Assembly: GCA_964552395.1 (NCBI GenBank)
Contig: CAZKGM010000002.1
Span: 124,001-188,000, forward strand
Length of the DNA: 64,000 bases
Reading direction: 5' to 3'
From: JAJDNH01 sp964552395
GTDB lineage: Bacteria > Acidobacteriota > Thermoanaerobaculia > Thermoanaerobaculales > Sulfomarinibacteraceae
Part shown: piece after piece, positions 1 through 7,354 of the stretch
Layout of the letters: every line of letters starts with the position of its first letter
Position numbering within the stretch: the first letter of the stretch is position 1
Position numbers and translations under genes: made by a program
The notes under the pieces: generated by a model
What the model was told of the DNA's origin: nothing
What the model saw: only the letters and a program-made list of their open reading frames with translations
Database searches by the model: none

Positions 1-2289
1 CGAGCTCAGACGACGACCTCCTGACCGGTTGAGCCCAAACGGCAATGCAAGTAGGACCATGACGAATGCCGACAGGGGGTAGGTCAGCTTCTGTTGGAGG
101 CGCACGATGAGCTGAACCGGGCGGTAGCCCGATGCCGCCAGCTCATGGATGTACCTTCTCAGGTCGCGGAATGACATCTGTGACGGCGACTGGTACTTGT
201 GCGCGAAGTAGCTGGGAGACTCGGGGACATCAAGCTCCATCGGCCGCGTGATGCGACGGAACTCGTCGGTGCCGTCGGGGTAGATTTGTCGGAACCACCC
301 CGAGTCAGCCATCCAGCTCCCGTTCGTATAAAGTGCCCGATCTGCGAAGAGCTGGAGCCTCAAGGCTCCACTCTCGTCGAAGCGGAACGAAGTGAAGCGG
401 ATCAAGGTCGAGGTCTTGGGGTCGAAGCGGAGGAAGTTGTAAAGGGTCATTCCGTCACGCGAAAACAGCCACTGCCGATCCGCTGTAGCATACGAGCGCG
501 CCGTTTCCCGACCCATGATCCGATCGAGCAAGTGCTGAGCCTTGCGGTTGGCCCTGGGCACCACGGATTCTTCCAGGGCCCCAAGGCCGATCGCACAGGC
601 CAAGGCAACGAGCAAGATCGGCACGACGACCCGGTACAACGAGATGCCTCCCGCTTTCAACGAGGTGAGCTCGAGGTTTCTCTCGAGCAGCGTCAGCACA
701 ATCAGGACGCCGATCAGGATGGCAAACGGGGTGACATCGAGCGCAACCTGGGGAATCAGGTTCCAGTAGTACGCCAGGAAGATCCCGAACGAAGCCTTGT
801 GTTTGGCAATCTCGTCGATCTTGTCCGCGAGGTCCACGATGATATAAAGCGCCGCTGTACTGCCCAGCACAAGCGCGAGAGGGGCCAGCAGACGCGTTGT
901 CAGGTACCGGTCCAGAAGGGTCGGAAAGGTCGGTTTGGGCCGACGTCTCTGCAATGCCATCGGGATCGAGCCCGTGAGCGGCACCGGCGCCCGTCCTATC
1001 CTTCCCTCTGAATCGGCTCCTCGCCGGCGACCCCATCCCCGCCCCAGGACTCGTGAGAAAACGCCCACACCGCGACGCTTCTCTCCCAGCCAGCGAGCCA
1101 TCCCTCGCATCAGGTACAGTGCCACTGCAACTAGGACCAGGTTGGGAGCCCACACTCCAAGCCACGGAGGGATACGACCTTCTCGTGCCACGACCTCGCC
1201 GTTATTCAGCATGATGTAGTAGACGAGGATTACCCCGACAGACAGCAGAAAGCCGCGACCACGGCCTCCTGACCTGGTACCGATCCCCAGAGGAAGGGCG
1301 ATAAACGCAAACGCGATGCAGGCCGCCGGGATTGCTAGCCGCTTGTGGAGCTCGACGAGGGCCAGACGCCGCTCCGTTGGACTCACCTTTGTCTCGGCGT
1401 CCGGGATCGACTGGCCCAACAGCCACGGAAGCCCGGCCATGTGAAGGAGGCTCGGGGTCCCGCGCTCGCGCATCCCGAGCGAGTAGCTCACCGAGCCGGG
1501 CTCCTTCGGAAACAGCTTGTGAAGCTGTGTGCGGTTGACGTTTACACGGTAAGTCTCCGGTTTCGCAGGGTTGAACTCATGGGTCACAACGTCCTCGAGT
1601 CGGAGCCACGGCTCACCGGTAGGGGAGCCCGCCTCTCCATTCTTCTCGGTTTCCGACGGCACCTCGCTTACCAGCCGTCCGCGCCGGGCAACGACGAGGC
1701 GGTCCTCGCCGCCTTGGGAACGGTCGTAGAGGATAACCCCACGCCAGTACCCGGTGTCTGGGTCGATATCCCGGACATATAGCAACAGGTTCGGAAACCC
1801 CTCGTAGAAAACTCGAGGCTCGATCTGTCCGATCACTTTCGCCGAGGAGAAGAGCCGCACCTTGAGCTCCCTGAGCTCTCGGTTCGCACGCGGCATGACC
1901 ATGGTCGTCAGGTAGCCGTTCAATCCTGCCAGCACGATCCCGAGCGCCACAATCGAGCGCAGCATGCGTCCCACCGAAACGCCGCCAGCCTGCAGCGCAA
2001 CGACCTCGTTCTCGCTGTTCATGCGACCGACCGCAATCAGAACTCCAAACAGGAAGCTCATGGGAACCGTGAGCACGGCCACGTGCGGCACCGTGACCCA
2101 CAACAATCGCAGCGCGTCCGCCCCGCTCACACCGCGAACGAAGATCTGCTCCATGAGACCGAAGATCGCACGCATGAGCAGTAGGAAGGTGTAGGTGACA
2201 AACCCAACCGTCGTCGGAGCCAGAATCTCGCGGATCACATATCCGTCGAGGACGGGCAACGGCGAGCGTCTCCACCTGGGTCGCTTCAT
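1..2289 (-). CDS. LptF-LptG fused LPS-export permease (partial, cut by left edge)
   Basis: The reading frame is open without a stop from an ATG at 2289 to base 1, at least 763 codons. Two YjgP/YjgQ-type permeases follow each other in this one frame. The first (about residues 1-400) has TM1 near residues 10-35, the MNSENEVVALQAGG element near residue 85, a periplasmic domain and C-terminal membrane segments. The second restarts near residue 444 (internal ATG at 960), with LLERNLELTSLKAGGISLYR as the matching element. LptF and LptG normally form the inner-membrane LptB2FG complex as two proteins that extract LPS for the LptC-LptA bridge. Here a basic linker of about 30 residues joins them, and I checked every codon across the junction (960-1215) for stops. 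The second half could also be made from the internal ATG. LptB and LptC/LptA-like genes lie about 12 kb away. Confidence 0.88.
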   Translation of the reverse strand, partial: MKRPRWRRSPLPVLDGYVIREILAPTTVGFVTYTFLLLMRAIFGLMEQIFVRGVSGADALRLLWVTVPHVAVLTVPMSFLFGVLIAVGRMNSENEVVALQAGGVSVGRMLRSIVALGIVLAGLNGYLTTMVMPRANRELRELKVRLFSSAKVIGQIEPRVFYEGFPNLLLYVRDIDPDTGYWRGVILYDRSQGGEDRLVVARRGRLVSEVPSETEKNGEAGSPTGEPWLRLEDVVTHEFNPAKPETYRVNVNRTQLHKLFPKEPGSVSYSLGMRERGTPSLLHMAGLPWLLGQSIPDAETKVSPTERRLALVELHKRLAIPAACIAFAFIALPLGIGTRSGGRGRGFLLSVGVILVYYIMLNNGEVVAREGRIPPWLGVWAPNLVLVAVALYLMRGMARWLGEKRRGVGVFSRVLGRGWGRRRGADSEGRIGRAPVPLTGSIPMALQRRRPKPTFPTLLDRYLTTRLLAPLALVLGSTAALYIIVDLADKIDEIAKHKASFGIFLAYYWNLIPQVALDVTPFAILIGVLIVLTLLERNLELTSLKAGGISLYRVVVPILLVALACAIGLGALEESVVPRANRKAQHLLDRIMGRETARSYATADRQWLFSRDGMTLYNFLRFDPKTSTLIRFTSFRFDESGALRLQLFADRALYTNGSWMADSGWFRQIYPDGTDEFRRITRPMELDVPESPSYFAHKYQSPSQMSFRDLRRYIHELAASGYRPVQLIVRLQQKLTYPLSAFVMVLLALPFGLNRSGGRRLSS

Positions 2290-2341
2290 GACCGCGTCAG
2301 TCTACACGGTTCAATGAGGCACGACCAAGAGGAGGGGGTCG

Positions 2342-2475
2342 TTTTCCACAGGGGAGGGCGTCGGGCTGAGGCATCAACAGCTTTTCCACAGGGACCGACG
2401 AAGACCGTATGTCAGCGTCAATCTGCAATGTCCGATAAGATATATTATGTCAACCTAGATTACAATTGAGGAGGT
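2342..2475. other. intergenic region with two DnaA-box-like sites and an AT-rich stretch
   Basis: The 242-bp gap between lptFG and parB holds two identical nonamers TTTTCCACA at 2342-2350 and 2382-2390, same orientation, exactly 40 bp apart and each followed by GGG. A clearly AT-rich segment lies at about 2430-2475 in otherwise GC-rich DNA. TTTTCCACA fits the DnaA consensus TTWTNCACA. With parA-parB next door this could be part of a replication origin, but dnaA is not in the window, no parS palindrome is visible, and two boxes are few. The AT-rich part may equally be a promoter region for lptFG, since a TTGACA reads toward it on the minus strand. Confidence 0.4.
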
Positions 2476-2531
2476 TTCTTACGTAGTTCAAGTCGCCATT
2501 CCCCCTCTTCCCCCAGTATCCCGCCTCTCGC

Positions 2532-3437
2532 TCATGACCTTCCGCCGGGCAGCTCCTTCCGAAGCTCACCCAGGAGTTCCTCAAGCGCAGCCACCACCTC
2601 CCTCGGTTCCGGCTCTCGCGCGGTGCGAAACGAAAGGGAAATGCTAAACGAACGCTCCGGGTTCTTGAACCGCATGATGTACGGGCGCGGCGCGGTTCCC
2701 TCTGACGGCGTCCGAGGGTCGTCAGCCGATGAGGACGGCGCAGGTGACCCCTCCTGGCCCAAGTCCTTTCTGAGGTCGCGCAGGGTCGCGCGATCGATGT
2801 TGCTGGAAGTCAGCTCGTCGACCAGGGTCTGCATGGCAGAAGGACTACCGGCCTTGGCGATCTCCAGCAGGATTCCCTTGGCCGAGATGTCGGCATGCCG
2901 ACATCGAGCCCGCACCTCATCCGGAATGCGAAGGAGCCGAAGCGTCTCTGTGACAGTCACTCTTGAGCGGCCTACGGCTTTCGACACCTGGTCGTGGGTG
3001 TACTGGTATTTGGCGATGAGTGTCTGGAAGCCCTCTGCCTCCTCGAAAGGACTCAGGTCCTTGCGCTGCAGGTTCTCGATGAGGGCAATCTCCAGGGCCT
3101 CGCGATCGCTCGCCTGGACCAGCAAGCAAGGGACCTCCTGAAGCCCGGCTTCGAGAGCCGCGTGAAAGCGGCGCTCACCAGCGATCAGCTCATAGCCGTG
3201 ACCCTCTGATCGGCGTCGTACGAGGAGGGGCTCGAGGACTCCATGTGTCCCGATGCTCGCAACGAGATCGCGGAGGTCGCCCAGGGCCGCTCTGGGCTGG
3301 TCATGGTTACTGGTGATGAGCTCGGTGGGGATCATGCGACCGATCCCCTCCCCTGCTCGCTGGGCAAGCTCCTCGACAAAGTGACTGTCGTGGCGCATGC
3401 GTCGCTTCGAGGGCAGGCCGCGCTTAGGACCCGACAC
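2532..3437 (-). CDS. parB: ParB/Spo0J chromosome-partitioning protein
   Basis: Binds parS DNA, slides as a CTP-dependent clamp and works with ParA in origin segregation. Visible elements, in order: an N-terminal arm, the ParB/Srx core with GYELIAGERRFHAALEAG (the GERRxRA-type CTP-binding motif, with H in place of the usual R or Y position), the ENLQRKDLSPFEEAEGF motif, a helix-turn-helix (DQVSKAVGRSRVTVTETL), and a C-terminal dimerisation segment. I chose the GTG at 3437: it overlaps the parA stop by 14 bp and has AGGAGG nine bases upstream. A longer frame begins at 3497 but would overlap parA by 74 bp without a ribosome-binding site. About 301 aa, normal for chromosomal ParB. Confidence 0.93.
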   Translation of the reverse strand: MSGPKRGLPSKRRMRHDSHFVEELAQRAGEGIGRMIPTELITSNHDQPRAALGDLRDLVASIGTHGVLEPLLVRRRSEGHGYELIAGERRFHAALEAGLQEVPCLLVQASDREALEIALIENLQRKDLSPFEEAEGFQTLIAKYQYTHDQVSKAVGRSRVTVTETLRLLRIPDEVRARCRHADISAKGILLEIAKAGSPSAMQTLVDELTSSNIDRATLRDLRKDLGQEGSPAPSSSADDPRTPSEGTAPRPYIMRFKNPERSFSISLSFRTAREPEPREVVAALEELLGELRKELPGGRS

Positions 3438-4182
3438 GTTGCATGACCTCCTCACAGAGCCGGTAGTACTCGTAAGCACCGCTAGATTCGGGGGCATGGT
3501 CGAAGATGCTGCGTCTGTGGGCCGGAGATTCTTCCAAACGGACAGACTTGGTGATCACGGTGTCGAAGACGAGCGTGTTGAAGACGCCCTTGATTTCGGC
3601 CAAAACCTGACGGGAAAGCACCGTACGCCGGTCGAAGAGTGTGACGAGGACTCCCAACAGGCGCAGATCCGTGTTCGGTCGTGCCTTGATCTTGTCGATG
3701 GTCTCGAGGAGATCGTCGGTACCTTCGAGCGCGAAGTACGAGGCTTGGATTGGGATCAGGACGTGCGTAGACGCTACCAGAGCATTGACGGTGATGAGTC
3801 CGAGAGCGGGCGGTGTGTCGAGAATGATCGCCTCGAAGGGGTCGAGACTTGACGCCATAGCATCCTTGAGCCGGTAGGGCGCGTCGAGCTCTCCGCTCAG
3901 GCTCACCTCAAGCTTCGCCATGGCGATGCGGGAGGGGGCGACCCATAGGTTCGAGCTGCTAGCCTTGACCAGCGCATCAGTCATCTCGACCTCACCGTTG
4001 AGAACGTCGAACATGCTGTGCTCGCAGGAGGTCATGTCGACGAACGTCAGGGTTGAGTTGGCCTGCGGGTCGAGGTCGACAAGGAGAGTCTTCAGCCCCT
4101 TCTGGGCAAGCGCAGCGGCAAGGTTGATTGCCGTTGTTGTCTTTCCCACACCGCCTTTTTGATTAGTGATGGCAATGATCAT
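3424..4182 (-). CDS. parA: ParA/Soj partition ATPase
   Basis: Deviant-Walker ATPase of 252 aa that forms nucleoid-bound dimers and moves ParB-parS complexes. The deviant Walker A motif KGGVGKTT is at residues 9-16, with the signature lysine; Walker A' is LVDLDPQANST, and Walker B is in ILDTPPALGLIT. There is no N-terminal DNA-binding extension, so it is the chromosomal (Soj) type rather than a type Ia plasmid ParA. It is followed by parB with a short overlap, so the two are translationally linked. A strong promoter lies just upstream (4215-4244). The usual neighbours mnmG/rsmG are absent; miaB and a DUF151 gene take their place. Confidence 0.95.
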   Translation of the reverse strand: MIIAITNQKGGVGKTTTAINLAAALAQKGLKTLLVDLDPQANSTLTFVDMTSCEHSMFDVLNGEVEMTDALVKASSSNLWVAPSRIAMAKLEVSLSGELDAPYRLKDAMASSLDPFEAIILDTPPALGLITVNALVASTHVLIPIQASYFALEGTDDLLETIDKIKARPNTDLRLLGVLVTLFDRRTVLSRQVLAEIKGVFNTLVFDTVITKSVRLEESPAHRRSIFDHAPESSGAYEYYRLCEEVMQRVGS

Positions 4183-4214
4183 GAAGTGCTGCGCCCCCAG
4201 TTGTTGGAAAGGCC

Positions 4215-4244
4215 ACTATAGGAGGGACGACGAATTGGTGTCAA
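4215..4244 (-). promoter_or_regulatory. sigma-70-type promoter of parA-parB
   Basis: On the minus strand TTGACA (4239-4244) is followed after 18 bases by TATAGT (4215-4220). This matches six of six and five of six consensus positions. It sits 33 bp upstream of the parA start codon, so the leader would be about 27 nt. Confidence 0.7.
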
Positions 4245-4270
4245 CCTGGGATCAAGGAGTGTGATCCGGG

Positions 4271-4771
4271 CTACATCTCGTACTGTCCGAGATCCTCCGG
4301 CCGGAGGCGCCGCAGAATAGCGCGCAGCGTCTCCTCGTCGTCGGTGGTGGTGGTCTCGGCCATTCGAAGCACCTCGAGGCTGGCGAGGATCGGGGCACTC
4401 GCACGTAGGGCGAGTGCCACTGCATCCGAAGGCCGAGCATCGATGTCGACGGTACCGCCTGCCTCTGCCCTGAGGTGGAGACGAGCGAAAAAGACGTTGT
4501 CCTCGAGGGTGTGGATCAGCACGTGCTCAAGTGAGTAGTCGAGGCTACTGATGAGCGACAGGAGCAGGTCGTGGGTCATGGGCCGCGGGCTCGCAACACC
4601 TTCCATCTGCAGCGCAATGGCATTGGCCTCGCAGAGGCCAATCCAGATCGGAAGGAAGGCTGACTGGTCCTCGCGCTGTAGCACGACGACGGGCATGTGG
4701 GAGACCGGGTCCATGACCAGAGCCCGGAGCTTGAGCGCCACGGCGCCGGCGGGAGATGGTCCTCGTGTCAT
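4271..4771 (-). CDS. DUF151 (bifunctional nuclease) family protein
   Basis: A 166-aa protein of the DUF151/BFN family; some members have RNase and DNase activity in vitro, but the bacterial role is not settled. The family core runs from ALKLRALVMDP through VVVLQ, FLPIWIGLCEANAIALQMEG, RPMTHDLL and the signature DARPSDAVALALR (about residues 115-127). I chose the ATG at 4771, giving the typical family length; a longer frame from 4930 would run 128 bp into miaB. It follows miaB by 31 bp on the same strand and is probably co-transcribed with it. Confidence 0.88.
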   Translation of the reverse strand: MTRGPSPAGAVALKLRALVMDPVSHMPVVVLQREDQSAFLPIWIGLCEANAIALQMEGVASPRPMTHDLLLSLISSLDYSLEHVLIHTLEDNVFFARLHLRAEAGGTVDIDARPSDAVALALRASAPILASLEVLRMAETTTTDDEETLRAILRRLRPEDLGQYEM

Positions 4772-4802
4772 GCAACGAATGTGTGGGCCGAAGCAGGGAA
4801 TG

Positions 4803-6164
4803 TCAAGCTGTGGTGGCACCGTGAGACGGAGGCGACGAGACCACCGGTAGGCGGCAGTTATTGTGGATAGCCTCACCGTAGAGTGAATGGGCGGAGGCGC
4901 GAGTGATGCGAACAGTGAGGATGTCGCCAACCGCTGCCCCGAGGCCGTTCTTCGGGAAGTTCACGACCCGGTTCCCCTCCGAGCGCCCTTGCCAGTCGTT
5001 CGCAGAGCGGCGGCTGTCCCCGTCGACGATCACCTCGAGCTGCTTGCCAACCAGCTCAGCGTTAAGATCGAGAGAGATCCGGTCGGCGACGGCGAAAAGC
5101 CGCTGCAGCCTCTCGCTCTTGACTTCCTCCGGAACCTGGTCCGCGTAGAGGGCAGCCGGGGTGCGCGGCCGTGGGGAGTACGCAAAGGCAAAGACCTGTC
5201 CGAAGCGGATTTGTTCCAGCAGATCGAGGGTGAGCCGGAAGTCCTCCTCCTCCTCTCCCGGGAACCCGACAATCACGTCGGTGGACATGTTGACTCCCGG
5301 CACTGCGGCCCGGACTCGGGCCACGAGATCGAGATAGTCCTCTCTGGAGTACCGACGGTGCATGCGGTTCAGAATGCGGTTGGAGCCGGCCTGGAAAGGA
5401 AGGTGCAAGTAGCGGGAAACATGGCGGTACGTCGCCAGAACGTCGATGAGCCGCGTGCTGAAGTGCCGAGGGTGTGAAGTAATGAAGCGTACCCGAGCGA
5501 GCCCTGGCTCTTGGGCAACTGCACCGAGCAGATCCGCGAAGTCGGCCCCTGAAACGGGGCAACGGTAGGCATTGATGGTCTGTCCAAGGAGCTCGACCTC
5601 CTTGATGCCATCCCGACCGAGAAGTCGAACCTCTGCGAGAATATCGTTCTTGGGACGGCTGACCTCCCTTCCCCTTGTGTAGGGCACGACACAGAACGTG
5701 CAGTACTCCTCACATCCTTCTGCCACGGTCACCATCCCACGTGTCGAGCTCTTCCGGAAGATGGTGTGGAAGCTGTACTCCTGTTCCGGATCGAACCCGG
5801 TGAGCACGCTTCTACGGCCTTGCAGAAGGGCACGGACGGCCTCCCCTACCCTCTGCACCTGGCCCGGTCCGAGGACGAAGGCCACGTTTGGCGATCGTTG
5901 TAGGAGCCTCTCTCCCTCCTGCTGCGCCACGCAGCCACAAACGCCGATTACAGCGGATGGGTTGCTCTTGCCAAGATCGCCAATGCGATTGAGGATCTTC
6001 TGCACGGGCCGTTCCCGTACTGAGCACGTGTTGAGAAGAATGAGGTCTGGGGAGCTGCCCTCTTGGACGTGATCGAGCCCCGTGAGCCTCAGAACGCCGG
6101 TCAGGCGTTCGCTGTCATGGTGGTTCATCTGACAGCCCCAGGTTTCGATCGCAAACGTCTTCAT
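4803..6164 (-). CDS. miaB: tRNA-2-methylthio-N6-dimethylallyladenosine synthase
   Basis: Radical SAM methylthiotransferase that converts i6A37 to ms2i6A37 in tRNAs reading UNN codons. The N-terminal UPF0004 domain carries the three cluster cysteines (C11, C47, C78), the radical SAM cysteines are C151, C155 and C158 (CEEYCTFC), and a C-terminal TRAM domain follows from about residue 375. The motif VVPYTRGRE after the last cysteine and the overall 453-aa length fit MiaB rather than RimO or MtaB; RimO is encoded separately at 26.8-28.2 kb. The N-terminus MKTFAIETWGCQMN is the standard MiaB start. Confidence 0.95.
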   Translation of the reverse strand: MKTFAIETWGCQMNHHDSERLTGVLRLTGLDHVQEGSSPDLILLNTCSVRERPVQKILNRIGDLGKSNPSAVIGVCGCVAQQEGERLLQRSPNVAFVLGPGQVQRVGEAVRALLQGRRSVLTGFDPEQEYSFHTIFRKSSTRGMVTVAEGCEEYCTFCVVPYTRGREVSRPKNDILAEVRLLGRDGIKEVELLGQTINAYRCPVSGADFADLLGAVAQEPGLARVRFITSHPRHFSTRLIDVLATYRHVSRYLHLPFQAGSNRILNRMHRRYSREDYLDLVARVRAAVPGVNMSTDVIVGFPGEEEEDFRLTLDLLEQIRFGQVFAFAYSPRPRTPAALYADQVPEEVKSERLQRLFAVADRISLDLNAELVGKQLEVIVDGDSRRSANDWQGRSEGNRVVNFPKNGLGAAVGDILTVRITRASAHSLYGEAIHNNCRLPVVSSPPSHGATTA

Positions 6165-6294
6165 ACTGAGTCTCCGTTACACAACGCTCCCGGACGAAGT
6201 CTATCAGAGTTCTAACGTGAGCTCGCCAGCCTCCCACGGTTCTTCGCGGCAGCCCGTGGTCGTGCGTTTCTCGCGGCTCCGGAACCCCTATCGG

Positions 6295-6945
6295 TCACGG
6301 CTTGACGAGGTCGCGGAACCAGCCGGGCAGGGCCCCGTCGCGGCGCGCGCGATCGAGAATCTCAGGCAGTTTGGCTTCCTCTTGGGGCAGGCGTTTCGCA
6401 AGCTCGTTACGTTCATTGAGAAACTTGTCCAGCTTCGGTTTGATCACGCCGTCTCTGTAGGCTGGATCATCCCAGGAATAGAACTGCCTCCAGAGTCCAG
6501 GAATGCTCTCATCGAGCTCCTTGATGCGAGCCTTGATCGAGCTGATGAGCTGTGCCTGTCGCTGGTACATGGACCGCCATGAGCTTCGCTTCAGCTCGTC
6601 CTGAGCACCGGTCTGAGCTTGCGTGGTGGGAGCCCCACCGCCACGCTGCAGCGGTTGCTTGGAGGCAGTCGTCAGGCTGCCCTTCGCAGCGTACTCTTTG
6701 AGGTTCGAGTCGGTAATCACAACCGCACCGGTCGCGCCACCGACGCCCTTCCCGATTGGCTGCAACTTGATGTTCCTTGCGATGTCGCCGAGCGATCTCG
6801 GGCGCGGGGTCGGGGTCGCCTCGGCAGCCTGCCTCGCGTTCTGTCCCCTTTGAGCCGCGAGCACACTTGAGGTCGGGAGGAGAGCGAGGGCCGCAAGGAG
6901 TGTCAGAATCTCTGCGAAGCGTTCCGTGGTATGTCTCTTCCTCAT
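6295..6945 (-). CDS. secreted coiled-coil protein of unknown function
   Basis: A 216-aa protein with a clear signal peptide: basic MRKRH start, hydrophobic core LLAALALLPTSSVLAA, likely cleavage near residue 31. A Thr/Pro-rich linker follows, then SLGDIARN and VVITDSNL, and a charged helical region (about residues 110-205) predicted to be coiled coil, containing WDDPAYRDGVIKPKLDKFL. From memory the 'LGDIAR...T(N/D)xNL' pattern with a C-terminal coiled coil recurs in secreted acidobacterial proteins, but no function is known to me. It is the last gene of the PTS series, 24 bp after the cupin. No catalytic motif is visible. Confidence 0.75.
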   Translation of the reverse strand: MRKRHTTERFAEILTLLAALALLPTSSVLAAQRGQNARQAAEATPTPRPRSLGDIARNIKLQPIGKGVGGATGAVVITDSNLKEYAAKGSLTTASKQPLQRGGGAPTTQAQTGAQDELKRSSWRSMYQRQAQLISSIKARIKELDESIPGLWRQFYSWDDPAYRDGVIKPKLDKFLNERNELAKRLPQEEAKLPEILDRARRDGALPGWFRDLVKP

Positions 6946-6969
6946 GGTTCCCCCATTGTCGCACTCAAG

Positions 6970-7344
6970 TTACGGGTCAGTTGTCCCCTCCCGTCCGTAC
7001 CTGTCCTGGAGGCGGACCACGTCATCCAGCTCCGGTGTGGAGACCTCAAGAATGAGGCAGTCCGTCTCGGCAGTCATGCGGTGAATGACCCCCGGAGCGA
7101 TGCGGATGGCCATCCCGGGCTCGAGCCGTGTCGTTTCCAGCGTCGCAACCCGCTTGCCGCTCGCCAGCTCCATCGTACCTTCCATTACGCGGAGGGTCTC
7201 GTCCTTGGCACGATGGTACTGGAGGCTCAATGCCTCTCCGGCTCGAATGAAGAGCAGCTTGCCCACATACCTCTCGGTGACGGCGAAGATCTCCTCGTAG
7301 CCCCACGGTTTATCGACGCGGCGGACCTCGGCGATCTCGGCCAC
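6970..7344 (-). CDS. small cupin protein, mannose-6-phosphate isomerase-like
   Basis: About 124 aa forming one cupin barrel. The start VDKPWGYEEIFAVTERYVGK and the metal-site motifs YHRAKDETLRVMEG and PGVIHRM resemble the C-terminal cupin of type II mannose-6-phosphate isomerases and stand-alone sugar-phosphate cupins. The substrate cannot be told. I chose a GTG at 7344 (a second GTG is at 7350), just downstream of a run AGGGGGG and 10 bp after ptsI; the longer frame from 7416 would overlap ptsI by 62 bp. Its place after ptsI suggests a link to sugar-phosphate sensing or mannose metabolism, which is inference. Confidence 0.8.
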   Translation of the reverse strand: MAEIAEVRRVDKPWGYEEIFAVTERYVGKLLFIRAGEALSLQYHRAKDETLRVMEGTMELASGKRVATLETTRLEPGMAIRIAPGVIHRMTAETDCLILEVSTPELDDVVRLQDRYGREGTTDP

Positions 7345-7354
7345 GAGCACCCCC

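Noticed and set aside
199..1011. Open plus-strand frame of 270 codons opposite the LptG part
   Set aside because: Composition is Arg/Gln/His-rich with no family match; it mirrors the well-supported minus-strand lptFG frame.
2290..4270. parS site near parAB
   Set aside because: No TGTTTCACGTGAAACA-like palindrome was found in the intergenic regions or genes here.
6230..6265. Inverted repeat CCACGG...CCGTGG downstream of the secreted-protein gene as a terminator
   Set aside because: The loop is about 14 bases and there is no T-run; too weak to call.
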